A stretch of 64,000 nt of DNA from Narthecium ossifragum (GCA_963920575.1 OY986970.1:23319274-23383273), one strand, 5' to 3'. Shown: positions 1-11,269, counted from the first letter of the stretch. The notes: generated by a model from the letters alone, not told the origin. Program-made: numbers and translations.

Positions 1-15
1 GATAAATCACATCAT

Positions 16-800
16 GGCAGTGAACTCCTTCAGATGCTCGAGAACGGCGAGAAGGAATTCTTCCTTCTGCAGAGCATGTGTGAGAAGAAATGTGAGCAGC
101 TGAGTTATGACGAGGCTCTATGCACTCTTGAAAATCTGTGTCTGGAAGAACTTAAAAGAAGGGGGGATGCTGCAAAGCTTGTGCCTCAAAGTTTTTTGAG
201 GTCATTCTTAAGAGACGACAAGAGGAGCTTGAAAGGGAAACTGATGCTGGGATGGCGATGAGGAGGAGATGGCGGGCGACGAGGAGCTGGGATGGCGATG
301 AGGAGGTGGGATGGCGACGAGGAGCGGCGATGAGGAGTTGCAGCGCGAGAGAGAGGAATTGAGAGATTTAGGGATTTCGAGTCAACGTCGTTGGTTTTAA
401 TCCGAGCCGGCTCAGCCTCAATTGGCTTCAATTCGGCTCGGAATTCAGTCAGCAGCTTACTAATGAGCTGGCAAAGATCCGGACCTTTGGATAGAAATGA
501 TCAAATCCTGAGCGTAGGTACGATGGTAGTATCTAAAACCTGAGTAGGACCTAAACAGCACCCGAAAGATACTACTGTTAGGGAGCAAATCCTGTGAGTT
601 CCAATTCGTCAGGAAATTCTATATGCATCAGTGCACCACACTTTATATTCTGTACAATCACCACCGAATAACTTTGATAGTCCACTCTACACGACTCAGT
701 GGTTGAGCGACCAATATGTTAATAGGCCACCGCTGACACAGTTCGGTGGTTGCCGCGGAATATCTGAAGGGTGCTTTCGGCTCCAGATATCTCTGATAAG
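16..800 (+). pseudogene. Decayed 3' part of an unidentified plant gene
   Basis: A helical, charged segment begins at the window edge (MLENGEKEFFLLQSM from 34, then LENLCLEELKRRGD) and runs to about 195. One extra T in a T-run near 190-196 appears to shift the frame; the alternative frame reads FEVILKRRQEELERE, which continues the same helical style. Further pieces in shifted frames follow: QQLTNELAKIRTF near 450, then VGPKQHPKDTTVREQIL near 550, and SPLYTTQWLSDQYVNRPP near 680-750. In-frame TGA codons separate these last pieces. The composition looks like a real plant nuclear protein, not random ORFs, but I do not recognise the family. The gene starts outside the window. Coding status as a broken copy is inferred from the frameshifts and stops. 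Confidence 0.5.
250..345 (+). repeat. Imperfect GGGATGGCGATGAGGAG short tandem repeat
   Basis: Units of roughly GGATGGCGA(T/C)GAGGAG recur several times directly after the frameshifted segment. This low-complexity tract produces spurious open frames on both strands. Confidence 0.6.
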
Positions 801-839
801 TTATATCAAATTAATAAAAATAGATCTGTGTATGAACGA

Positions 840-1167
840 GTTCGGTTGAGGGGAATTAGCATGGAAAAGAGAGGAGGGGGGGTTAGAATCATTTAAGCAT
901 GACCCATGCAGAATGAAACAATTTGCATCGAAGAAGTCTCGTGGCGTGATATTGTTCTCCAATTTGCATCATTTTAAGATCGCAAACATGCCATTTTCAC
1001 CGGGGAGAAAAAAGAAAAAACATGAAGGTCTTTTGAATAGACCTTTGTGCATCAACTTAATTGATAAATTTTGCTATTGACTTTCATGTCGGGCATCTCG
1101 ATAGTGGCTTGGGATCAGGTATGTAAACACAAGTCACAAGGTGGTATAGTCTTAAGAATCTCTCTCA
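840..1167. other. Unassigned spacer
   Basis: AT-rich sequence between the left-edge pseudogene and the LINE remnant. No coding frame, repeat or element end was recognised here. Confidence 0.5.
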
Positions 1168-1718
1168 ATGGCAGCTAGCAATGTGTATGAGGCAGGCAGC
1201 AACTCTCCTCGACGACTTCGATTCCATCTGGAAGCAACTCGTCGCAGCAAAGTAAAAGACAATGGGTGGAGCTCTCCCTATCAAGATCCCCAACAATGCC
1301 TCTCCATTCTGGCGCTCCATCTACCGGGCTTCTTAGCAACTACGGTTGGGCCTGCGATGGCCTTTGGTGGAAGCATGCCATGCAAATGTGCTAAGAGAAT
1401 GGTGGCTAATGGACGGCCCCCTGATTTCATCTGCCTACACCTTTGATGCTTCGCAAGCGAACCTGCTGGACCTGGGACAGCTTCTGGATACCTCAGGGGT
1501 GGCGTGAGGATCTCCTTTCCTCCTTCCTTCATCCGGAATTGGCGGCCAAGGTGAGTTCCTCACCTATTGAACCTCCTCTTTACTTACCTAGGCCTCGATG
1601 GGTTTGGGGAGTTACTGGGGTTCCTACTACGAGCTCATGCTATGATTTTCTTGAGGCACACCAACAACAATGACTACAGGCGGCGGCAAACTGGTGGAGT
1701 ATTTGGCGCATGGGAAGG
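1168..1718 (+). pseudogene. LINE remnant, RT end to zinc-binding region (5' half)
   Basis: Frame fragments resemble the region between reverse transcriptase and the RT zinc-binding domain of plant LINEs. They include NNASPFWRSIYRAS near 1285-1330, then RPRWVWGVTGVPTTSSCYDF followed by an EAHQQQ run near 1600-1672, and NWWSIWRM near 1690-1715, typical of the segment before the zinc-binding motif. Stops and frame changes show it is dead. It ends at 1718, where a retrotransposon LTR begins. The continuation of the same domain appears after that element at about 11270. Family assignment is by motif recognition only. Confidence 0.6.
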
Positions 1719-2000
1719 TGTTACCGAGGAAAATACTCGAGTATCGACCAATGGATATCCATCGTCGAGATGGACACATGGCACCCATCCAGCAAGCCAC
1801 AATCAGCGTACCCACGATGTTATACGGGTATGACACGTGGACGAATTAATGTCGACTCTAGTGGAACTATCGCATACGAGACTGCTCGGAAGCAGAAGCG
1901 TCGACCAATGAAAGGAGACACGCATTAAATGTTGATCGATATCCGAGTCCAAAACTCATCATCACACCGCCTTCACCATTATGACGATGCGAGTCAATAG
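1719..2000 (+). repeat. Truncated 5' LTR (first 282 bp)
   Basis: It aligns without gaps to 9999-10280. A hand count finds about 21 mismatches in 282 bp, mostly transitions. After 2000 the left copy jumps directly into RNase H coding sequence, so the rest of the LTR and all of gag and RT are deleted here. Confidence 0.9.
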
Positions 2001-2215
2001 ATTGTATCTCGTGTCAACAAAGGACTCCATCGGCTGCTTATTAGCTCAAAACAACGAAGACGGACAAGAATGGACCATCTTTTACCTCAGTCGGGTTCTC
2101 ATTAATGCCGAGACCAGATACCCATTAGCCTAGAAGTATTGCCTTGCACTATACTTCGCAGCCTGCAAGCTCAGGCACTACTTGATAAGTCACAAAATAT
2201 GTATAATTCACCCAT
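2001..2215 (+). pseudogene. Ty3/gypsy RNase H fragment (first copy)
   Basis: Translated from 2004, the sequence reads LYLVSTKDSIGCLLAQNN, then IFYLSRVLINAETRYPLA and LALYFAACKLRHYLISH. This is the RT-linked RNase H of Ty3/gypsy polyproteins (S+VL.NAE.RYP motif, LRHY motif). A TAG sits where a Glu codon is expected after RYPLA. The fragment overlaps by roughly 20 codons with the fragment starting at 3845, so the two are not simply halves of one interrupted copy. Confidence 0.8.
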
Positions 2216-2329
2216 TCAATTGGGCTTTGTTAGCTCTCAAGCAATGCATTTTTAATATCTTTTTATATGGTTTCAGGTACAAAAGCTTGTAAAGAGAGTT
2301 GCATCGATTTCGAGCCAAAAGACATCAAT

Positions 2330-2735
2330 TACACAGGTTCAGCCATATTCGGATAGATCCAGAATATTTGGATCGATCCCAAAAGTCTGGATCTATCCAG
2401 AATCCTTTTCCAGGGAGCTATGACTCTCTGTTACACATTGAATCGATCCAAACCTACGATCTCAAAAGTCTGGATCGATCCAGAAACGTTTTCCAGGGAG
2501 CTATGACTCTCTGTTACACATTGGATTGATCCAGACCTATAATATATCGATCCAGAATATTTGGATCGATCCCAAAAGTCTGGATCGATCCAGAATCCTT
2601 TTCCAGGGAGCCATGACTCTCTGTTACATATCGGATAGATCTAGACCTATAATGGATCGATCCAAGCCGTTAGAAACTCAAATATGAACATCTTGGATCG
2701 ATCCAAACCTATTTTGGATCGATCCAAGACCGGCT
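2330..2735. repeat. GGATCGATCC / CTCTGTTACA modular repeat
   Basis: A block made of GGATCGATCC-like palindromes, TTTTCCAGGGAGC(T/C)ATGA and CTCTCTGTTACA(C/T)AT recurs three times with small changes (2385-2445, 2475-2525, 2585-2635). Shorter GGATCGATCCAA copies follow to 2735. Confidence 0.75.
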
Positions 2736-2785
2736 GATGGTTAGAAATGGACGGTTCAGATCTAATCTGATGGTCTACGGCCTAA

Positions 2786-2800
2786 TGCCTATAAATGGAG
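2786..2800 (+). promoter_or_regulatory. TATA-like box of the inserted LTR
   Basis: CCTATAAATGGAGG lies about 100 bp downstream of the palindrome array and upstream of a T/C-rich leader. This is the arrangement expected for an LTR promoter. Confidence 0.45.
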
Positions 2801-3837
2801 GTTTTGGCTCTTATTTTAGGGATCTTTTCTTCTCCTTTCTCCAGCTTTTTCTTCATCCTTCTCCCCTCCTTTAGCTCTTGAGATTTCTCCTCAAATCCTT
2901 AAGGATTTAGGGCTCCAAAGGTGGATTTTGATGGAGAAGATGGGTAAAGCCTCCTCTTTCATGGATCTCCTACCCAAGATGAGTAGCTAAATCCCTTCTC
3001 CTTAGGAATTCCTTAATGTCTTAGGTCTTTCTCTTAGATTTCTCTTTTGATTCTTGATGTAATGACTCTTGTGAGATAGTTTTTGTATGAATTCACATAT
3101 AACTCCATATTTCTTTAATGAATTCTTTTATTGAATGGTTTGAATACCTATGTTTGCATATAATTGCTTGAGAATTAGATGCTTGATAGGTGTTTGACTT
3201 AATTCCCCAAAGAATAGATCATGCTAGAACCATGACCAACTCTATTTGAGGGACCCTTGATCTAGGGATATGACCTTGAGGTGCTAAAACCACCCCCAAG
3301 CCAAAGCTATCCTACCTACCATTCTTGATTTAGATGGAGGATTGGATTGAGGTATTAAACTCACCTCAATCCAAGACCTTATTCATACAAAGACTTGATT
3401 AATTGCCAACAATAAGATCTTAACCTGGCGATTGTTGAGCTATGATCGAATTAAAGCCTCGATCATGGATCTTTACCTTGTGATCCACGTGATGAGATGA
3501 TCCTAACCCGACGTCTCATTAGCGGCGAGCGATTCTAACCCTACGCTCGTCGATCTCCTATTGACATCTCATTTAGCTGCCATTTATCTTGATTCATAGA
3601 GAAGGCATTTAGACCCTAATTTGGATTGGAATTCCCTAGGAATTCTTTCTTGATAAATTTCCATCTTAATTGCTTTTAGAGTACTTTAGTTAGAATAACT
3701 ATAGAATCAACTCAATTGTTTACAACTTTTGTAGAGACTAGATCATATTTGTTAATTCGACCATCCAATTCTCCGAGAACTCGACCCGTACTTCCACTAA
3801 CTACATTGTAGTTAACTAGTAGTTCGGTAATTTGTTT

Positions 3838-4490
3838 TGTCCGCCTTTGATATACTTAACGACATATTTCAAGGCGCGTCACTACCTAATCACAAACACC
3901 GTCTATGTGATCACAAAGCCAGATGTGATCAAGTACATGCTTTCTGATACCTTGCAGAGAGGACGAGTAAGCAAATGGGGGTTGTTCCTAACTCAGTTCG
4001 ACCTGATCTATGTACTGCCCAAAGCAATCAAAGGCCAAGCCTTAGCAGACTTCCTAGCGGATCATTACCCATGGCATGAGGTCTCGGAACCGGGTTTGGA
4101 AGAAGAAGTCAACCTGATCGAGGTCACCCCATGGAAGCTATACTTGGATGGCTCTAGCACGGTGAAAATCGGCTAGAGTCGGAGTACTCCTGGTATCCCC
4201 ACAATGGGGTAAACATGCCTTCTCAACACAACTCCACCCCAAATGCTCGAACAATGCAGCCGAGTATCAAGCTTTAATCTTCAGACTAGCGGTCGCACGA
4301 GACATGAACATTGTCGACCTCGAGATCATAGGGGACTCCCAACTGGTTATCAAGCAGTTGTCGGAGAGTATCGATGCATGAGTACAAACCTCGAACCGCT
4401 TTGGCACAAGGTCCGAGAGCATCTCTCTAGACTCAAAACTATCCATTTGACCCACATTCCTATGAGGCGAGAACGTCGAGGCTGACATGC
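3838..4490 (+). pseudogene. Tat-lineage RNase H end plus second (archaeal-type) RNase H
   Basis: The first part reads YFKARHYLITNTVYVITKPD, then KWGLFLTQFDLIYV and KGQALADFLADHYPWHE. This is the end of the gypsy RNase H and the usual linker. It is followed by a second RNase H: WKLYLDGSST (first Asp) near 4130, NNAAEYQALIFRLAV (Glu) near 4255, and LEIIGDSQLVIKQLSES (Asp) near 4320. The frame changes after 4170 and again near 4465, and a TGA interrupts it at about 4380, so it is not functional. Two tandem RNase H domains point to the Tat clade. Confidence 0.8.
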
Positions 4491-4539
4491 TAGCTCAATT
4501 GGGATCGAGTCGCGAGGTGGCGTCTCAACATCCTCTGAG

Positions 4540-5866
4540 GCATCAGTGAACTTCGTCGCAGAGGCCAATTGGAGAAAGCCGATAGTGGAATACCTCGCAA
4601 GCCCATCCCAAGCCCAGGGGGCAAAAGACCTCAGGCAAAGAGCATCCAATTACCTCCTATTGGAAGGTAAACTATATCGAAAATCCTTTGAGGGACCTTT
4701 ACTTCGATGCATAAACGTGGACGATGCGCTACAAGCTCTAGGAGAAGTCCACGACGGCGTATGTGGAGCTCACCAGGCCGGAATCAAGATGGTCTGGTTG
4801 CTTAAACGACTCGGGTTCTATTGGCCAGAGATGACCAACGACGCCATCAACTATGCCAGGGGGGTGTGTGATGTGCCAGAAGCACGGGAAAATACCTCGG
4901 GTCCCAGGCTCAGAATTACATTCAGTGATAAAACCGTGCCCATTCCGGGGATGGGCCATCAACGCCATAGAACCTATTGACCCCACGTCGAGCAGAGGAC
5001 ATAGATATACCCTCGCCGCGACCGATTACTTCACGAAACGAGTCGAAGCAATCCCAGTCAAGGAAGTAACTCAAGCAATTACTATCAAGTTCATTCAGGA
5101 GCATATCATATTTCGCTTCGAACTACCTCAGTCTATCACAGTCGATCAGGCTACCAGCTTCAACGGGCAAGAAATGCAGAGGTTCGCAGAGGAGCAAGGC
5201 TTCGAGATAGTGAACTCAACCCCTTACCACGCCCAGGCCAACGGACAAGCCGAGTCAACAAATAAAATCATAAAGTACAATGTACAAAAAATGATAGACA
5301 CGGATGGGAACCCGAGGAGATGGCATGAAATCTTGGGTGAGACCGTTTGGGCGTATCACACATCTCGACGTGAAAGCACAGGGACAACACCCTACGAGTT
5401 GGTATACGGACATGATGATGTACTTCCCATCGAGGTCCACGTCGGCTCTCCGAGAACAAAGCACCAGACTCATATAAGCCCAGCACAATACGAGAAGGCC
5501 ATGCTCGGAGAGCTCAACTCATTGGAAGGAGTTCGGATCCAAGCGTTAAATCAAAGCAAAGCCCAAAAGAGGAAGGCCATCCGAGCATACAACAAGTGAG
5601 TTCGAGGGTGAAACTTCAACGTTAGAGACTTGGTCTGGAAAGTAATCCTACCGTTAAAGACTAAAGACCCGGACCTTAGCAAATGGAGTCCTAACTGGGA
5701 AGGACCATTTCGAATCCGAGACGTCTTACATGGGAATCCCTACCAGTTGGAAAGCCTCGATGGCCTCGCACATCGACACACAATCAACGGAAAATTCCTA
5801 AAGAAACACAAGCCATCCATATGGGGGACCAACAAGAAAGTGCTAAAACAAAATTTCCCAGAACTT
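4540..5866 (+). pseudogene. Ty3/gypsy integrase
   Basis: The HHCC zinc-binding part (HDGVCGAHQAGIK, later CVMCQKHG) precedes the catalytic core, in which the DDE residues are visible: Asp in AATDYFTKRVEA, Asp in ITVDQATSFNGQEM, Glu in QANGQAESTNK. The core runs to about 5599. The C-terminal part is NVRDLVWK, then LSKWSPNWEGPFRI and NGKFLKKHKP, ending at 5866, typical of Tat integrases. A frameshift lies near 4855-4870, between the two halves of the zinc finger, and a stop lies at 5597-5599 (TGA), so it is broken in at least two places. Confidence 0.88.
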
Positions 5867-5952
5867 TAGGATAGTTTCCTAAAATCCCCATTAAACAGAG
5901 ACGTCATTACATGACAATTTTATAGAGGAGGTCGAAGCTCTCGTACAATATC

Positions 5953-8900
5953 CTACATCATCTCAAAGAAAGCTAGCATACAGTCCGAGATGACAAAATC
6001 CGTCGATCTCGATGGAAAAGACGAGAGAAAGCCTTCAAAACGACGCAAGTCGACATCGAGTCTACCGAGGTCGGCATCAAACTTTTCCTCCTCGACATCC
6101 ATCAACCGACATAGCTCATCCCGTCCCGAGACCTCTCGGGCTAAGGCCGTCTCCAAATCTTGGATGCGACGATTCTTCGCGACCACCTGGGCGTGCAGAT
6201 CCCAAAGGACCTCCTCTCGATGATCAGAGCGCTCACAACGAGCAGCTATGTCCTCACGAAGGGCAGAAACCTCTGAGGTAGCTAGAGCCCCCTGCGTACT
6301 TGCTCCATTCTCCTTTCTAGCTGCCAGTAGAAGTGGACCAATAGGCTCCGGAAGCGTTCAAAATTGGTGTTCGGAACCGCATGCACTTCCCACAATGATT
6401 GGAGGAGTTGAGGGAGAAGTTCTCCTCGAACAAGTTCGCTGATAGTTCAATCCCTAAAAGGCTCGTTAGCATGCATGATGGTCACAATATGGCCCGGATC
6501 GGGAATGCCTATGAAGCGGTTGAAGGCAGACTCCAAGTCTGCAAAACTTTGCATATATCACGGAGGGAGCCATGCGTCAAATCGTCCACCGCATGTCTAG
6601 AAGAACTCGCCCCGGCGACTCCGCGAAATGTAGCACGGATTTCAACACTCTCGACCCTGGAGTCACGGCCCACTAGGGAAGACGCCGGAGAAACCTCATA
6701 ATCAAGATTCGACCAACCGGCCTCAAGCGCCGCCGAGCTTATAACAGGTTCTCCCATTTCAACAACTCCTTTCCCTTTGTCAGTAGAAGGTCGGGGACGC
6801 TCGACGAACGGCGGCTCGACGGACGACGGCTCAACGGGGGCCTCAGAAGACAAGGCAACCTCCAGACTTGCTGGGGTCTCCAAAACTAACTTACCAGTCG
6901 GAGTCGGGACCTCGAGAAACCCTTCAGAGTTGACAATGGCCGTCTTGGAGGGAACAATAGAAATGGCCAGGGAGGCAGAGCCATCTAAAGCAGCCAAAGA
7001 CGAATTGTCTACATTCTCCACCGCATCTGTTTCAACGGCAACAACAACCTCATCCTCTACCACATCGTCATTACCACCTGCCTCAATGGCATGGAGAGCT
7101 TGCATTTCGTTCGCCTCGAAAGAGGCTATCAGTTCCTATAGATCCATACCAATTTGCGCTATGCATTTTTCGTTGGGTCGGAGATCTAAGGATAGAAGAC
7201 AAGGTGAGAGGAGATAACGCTAAAAAGAGGGAATTAAAAGCGTAAAGAGAATACCTCTGGCACTAGGTATGTTCAATAGAATGCTGGGACGAGGTCTCCA
7301 TGCCAGCAAACCATCCAAATCCATCTTGGCTCTCTGTTCGAACAATCGCTCGGGGGACGAGATCGAGTCAGGAGAAGCGGAACACTCAGCCTGGTCATCT
7401 CCGACATCAGCCTTGGACAAAGCATTGGAGGCCCTGGAATCCAGCTTAGTGGCTGGAGATAGCGTCACAACCTCTCCACCATGCCTTCTCCGGTCCGCAG
7501 AGTCCTCCAAAGGCCATATGGGCAAAGCAACCCTCGCTAGATATGTGGAGCGAGAGGGAAGCTCGACTTTCAGAATTCTTGAAGCTTCAAGTTACTGGAC
7601 GTCTCCCTCGAACTCGACCTCTTGAACCATCAGTACCTCTGATGATTGAGCGACTTCCCCCTGAAAGGTCGACAAAGACTCGAGCCTGACATTAGGGATT
7701 CCTGACACTTGAGGAACAGACTACGGTGTTGGCCCTAACTCGGACACAGGAACTGGTTCCTGAGTTTGGCTCCTGTCCAAAGGGACCATAACGAGTCACC
7801 GCCGACGCGGCCGAAGCGTTTGGTCATCATACTTCTGCTCGACTTCAGAGGCTTGTGAGGCTTTCACTGGCCCCCTGACCTCCTCTCGAGGGACAGAGAC
7901 AAAAGCAGGCCGGGAAACACCGAGGGGAACTCTACTTCGAGGTCGAACACCACTTGAGGAAGCCTTGGCTAGGAGCTTCAACCGAGCCCGAATCGGCTGG
8001 TGATCATCGTCATCATCATCGCGATCATCCCTCTTTCGCTTAGGACCTGAAGTCAAAGGAATCAGATAAGACAAGGGGTTCGGAGGTCGAGATCAAGACG
8101 TCGAGATAAGACAAACAAACTCGGAAGCCAAGCACACAGGGACAAAAGAAGGAAAACTAACCTTTGGAAACTTTCCCTTTCTCCTCTTTAGGCAAAAGAG
8201 GCTCATCACCCTCATCATCGCTGTCGTCGTCATGACTACCACCTCCTCAAGATCCTAACACGGAATGATTAAGCCAAAATAACACAAAACAATTAAAATA
8301 AGAAACGTGCGTAGAACTCACTACGAGACCCAGGACTCGAATACAACGCCACCAGACAGGGCGACAACTCACTGGTCAATGCATCGAGACTACTCCTGAA
8401 TGGCAGCCACCATTGCGAAAAGATCTCGGAACACTGGGGCCGACGATCGTCGTCATCGGGCAACTTAGTCTCCAACATGGCCACTAGAAATCGCCGATGA
8501 GCCTCGGCGGCATCAGCGCTCGAAACCTTGCGCCTATTAGACATACGCCGTTAGTTCGTAAAGAACGGCATCGGCAAAAGTTGAGCAGGTCTGAATTGAC
8601 GGGCATACAAGCTAGGGGAATATGGTTCTAGATACATATCAGTATCTAGTACAATCAAATCTCGAGGGATACATACATTCCTCCAAAAGTCTAGATGGGG
8701 TTGGATCTCGCTGAACCAATCAGTATGCCGGAAGCCGATGAAGTCCCATGCCATCTACTGGCGTCGAGGTTCGGACATCGATACTCCCTCGAAGACGGCT
8801 GCAAAAGGAAGATTGGGAGGTTGAGCTCGAATAGCGAGGGAAAGCCCCAGAAAGCCATGAGTGGTGCAAATAGGCAAAAAGTTCTTCGCCTCGGCCTTCA

Positions 8901-9906
8901 AGCTCGACTGGTTCGGAAAGTAGGCATGGGTCCAAAGCTGCACTAGCCACATAGGGCCAGAATATCCTCTCTTGAAGCGACGCCGGAACGCTTCCCCCAA
9001 AGATCTGTAGGCCAAGCCAAGTAGAAGGGGAGCAAAAGCTACCGGTTGGTTCGATGTAGCGAGGTGCTCGGCCAAAGGCAACCAAGATTTCATCATCGCA
9101 CCCGATGCTTTCCTCTCACCCTTGGAGTACTGAGAGTAGGCAGTGCAAGCATCAGGGTAGTCAGAAGAACGGGACTGCCCGCCATGGGAAGTTTTCTTCT
9201 TGAGAAGCATGGAGAAATCTTCACCGAACATGTGAGTATTCGTCAAAAAGAAGACGTCTGCCAAGGTGAGGGAAAGGGGACCGTCCGGGAGTAAGAAACA
9301 GTTGTACTCTACACTCCAGAAGCAGAGAAGAGACAACAATAACGGACCGTCGGCAGGTTGACAAGGGAGACAAATGAGGCCTTCGAGGCGCATCAGTTTT
9401 TTCTGACGTTGACCCATCGGGTCAGCCATTGCTCTCTCAATCCACTCCTCGAAATCCCTATCAGAGGCAGACCATCCCTTTTGGATTCTTCCGTGAACCC
9501 ATTGATCAAAAGAGGAAGGTAGTGTCGGCAAGCAGACCAGGGGAAAGCACACAGTGGATGGATAGAAAGTCCGCAACCTTTTAAATACATCAGTCTTGGA
9601 AGACGGGATTGTAGTCGTTGGACCCAACCCATATCTCTTCCAATCGATAAAGTTTTCTTGTTCAAAGAAAACCCTAGGAAGTAGAACGGCATCCGCCTCA
9701 TTATCTAAGAAGGTATCAAAGGACTTGGCGGAAGGGCGTAAAAAGTCCAGGCATGATGATACTTGATCTTCGGGAGAAGAGGACGACGAACTAGACATTA
9801 TTGAGCACAAGGACTCCGATGCGAAAAGAGTCGAAAAGCTCAGAGAGATCGGAAGACACTCGAGAGCAAGGGATAGAGAAATAAGTTGGCACAATCCCGC
9901 AGACAT
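5953..9906 (-). pseudogene. Antisense extra ORF with plant mobile domain, internal to the Tat element
   Basis: The minus strand carries a long ORF series between integrase and the 3' LTR. The first block (9906-8755; likely start at 9798, MSSSSSSSPEDQ) has features of the plant mobile domain: FIDWKRYGL, then SVEYNCFLLPDGPLSLTLAD followed by VFFLTNTHMFGEDF. It continues in the same frame past a TAG (8755-8757) and a TAA (8551-8553) into 8544-8293, ending near a GTGAGT donor-like site. An acidic exon (about 8250-8160), a basic exon (8053-7796), then in-frame sequence with TGA/TAG/TAA to 7220, a Ser/Pro/Glu-rich block (7105-6509) and a coiled-coil-like end (6186-5953) follow. Most interrupting stops are one C-to-T change from CAG, CAA or CGA. 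Antisense extra ORFs are known in Tat elements; any function of the protein is unknown. Confidence 0.75.
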
Positions 9907-9980
9907 AGGGATTCAAAACCCTTACCGACCCATCAAAAGATGTTTTTGTCCCGGATGTCGTTTCGAATCATGTCACGGGA

Positions 9981-9998
9981 CAAAAGGGGGGGTAATTG
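9981..9998 (+). other. Polypurine tract
   Basis: CAAAAGGGGGGGTAATTG directly precedes the 3' LTR start TGTTACCG. This is the expected position of the plus-strand DNA primer of an LTR retrotransposon. Confidence 0.8.
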
Positions 9999-10796
9999 TG
10001 TTACCGAGGAAAATACTCAAGTATCGACCAATGGATATCCATCATCGAGACGGACAAATGGCACCCATCCAACAAGCCACAATCAGCGTACCCACGATGC
10101 CGTATGGGTATGACCCGTGGATGAATTGATGTCGACGCTAGTAGAACTATCGCATACGAGACTGCTTGGAAGTAGAGGCGTCGACCAATGAAAGGAGACA
10201 CGCATTAAATGTTGCTCAATACCCGAGTCCAAAACTCATCATCACGCCGCCTTCACCATTATGACGATGCGAGTCAATAGAGTGTTAAACAAGGCACATA
10301 GACACCTTATCACTCCATGGTAGTCGAGTGACGTGTACATTATAACGACACCAAGGTCGAACCCGAGCTACCTCGATGAGATTGTCGGAGTCGAGATTGA
10401 GATCCTGAGATCGAAGCAATATATATAGACTTGAGGCTGAGAACCAAGTAACCCGAGGTCGAGGCTCGACATGTCACATGAAGTAAGTAACTCCTGGGTT
10501 GAGTCTCGAGACCAAGGTGATGAAGCAAATTCGAGGTCGAGTGGACATATGAAGCCGAATACCAAATCCAAGGTCTAGGCGACAAGAAGAGCTGAACCCT
10601 TAACACGATCTCACGATCTATAAAATCTCCTAAAACATGGCGTTGGAGACGGAACGAGAAAACAGGGAAACGGTTATCTTTGGGCTACGTGTCAAGATGG
10701 CAGTGAGATTCGACTCATGATGAACCATGAATGATCGTGGGTGGTTGGTCGTGGACGATGGCTAGCAACAGGCCACGTGGAGGCGACGGCCCGAGG

Positions 10797-10804
10797 TATA
10801 AAAG
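10797..10804 (+). promoter_or_regulatory. TATA box of the Tat LTR
   Basis: TATAAAAG follows a GC-rich stretch and lies about 800 bp into the LTR. It marks the likely U3/R boundary region. Confidence 0.6.
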
Positions 10805-10838
10805 GTTGAAGACGAAGCAGAAGAAAGCTCCCGCACCT

Positions 10839-10865
10839 CCCCCCCCCCCCCCCCCCCCCCCCCCC
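10839..10865 (+). repeat. Poly(C) run, 27 bp
   Basis: An uninterrupted C homopolymer lies about 35 bp downstream of the LTR TATA box, in what would be the start of the transcript. Length from assembly may be unreliable. Confidence 0.85.
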
Positions 10866-11269
10866 GACACATCCAGACTTGTTACTACTACTTTCCTAGC
10901 TTTAGCTACTACTTTGTCTTCTAGCTTGTATTCGTAGACGCTTTCATCATAGTTGTAACCCTTCGTTGCTGATCAATGGAAGTAAGTAATTAGTTCTTTA
11001 TCTGCTTTCTTATTTGCTTGTTCTTCTATCTAGAAGTAGCTTCTAAACCTTAGGAGTAGCTCGGGTATTTCTCAGGAGTAGATCAACGTACTCTAGGAGA
11101 AGCTCAAACAACTCTTAGGAGTAGTGCAACCGCCCTTAGGAGTAGTCTATCGCTCAATCTAGAGATAGACTAACATTGTGGTAGAAATCGTCCTGTTTTA
11201 GTCACCATCATCCGAGAATCCAAAAATCCACAAATCCCTACAATTCCATTAGACTTAAGTGTTACACAA

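Larger units (their letters stand above)
2220..3835. mobile_element. LTR-like insertion (probable solo LTR) inside the RNase H region
   Basis: About 1.6 kb of noncoding sequence separates two RNase H fragments. It contains an array of GGATCGATCC palindromes (2330-2735), a TATA-like CCTATAAATGG near 2788, pyrimidine-rich sequence downstream of it, and no coding frame. That layout fits a long LTR with its own promoter. I could not fix its ends: no clear TG...CA pair with a matching 5 bp duplication was found. Confidence 0.5.
1719..11240 (+). mobile_element. Ty3/gypsy retrotransposon, Tat/Retand-like, rearranged
   Basis: The element is bounded on the left by a truncated LTR starting TGTTACCG at 1719 and on the right by an LTR starting with the same bases at 9999; the right end near 11240 is not fixed. 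In order it holds RNase H fragments, a second archaeal-type RNase H, an integrase, and a 4 kb antisense ORF region ending at a polypurine tract. Dual RNase H and an antisense extra ORF between integrase and the 3' LTR are known traits of the Tat lineage (Retand/Ogre/Tat). gag, protease, most of RT and the primer-binding site are missing. A 5 bp target duplication matching GAAGG (1714-1718) was not found on the right, so the two ends may not come from one clean insertion. It splits the LINE remnant. Confidence 0.75.
9999..11240 (+). repeat. 3' LTR of the Tat element
   Basis: It begins TGTTACCGAGG, right after the polypurine tract; its first 282 bp match 1719-2000. It contains a TATA box (10797) and a 27 bp C run. 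The end is placed at about 11240 (candidate end ATCCCTACA), before LINE-derived coding resumes; the exact terminus is uncertain. Confidence 0.8.

Noticed and set aside
1719..11240. Clean single insertion with matching target duplication for the Tat element
   Set aside because: The 5 bp at the left (GAAGG) has no match near the right end, and the 5' LTR is truncated, so a simple insertion could not be shown.
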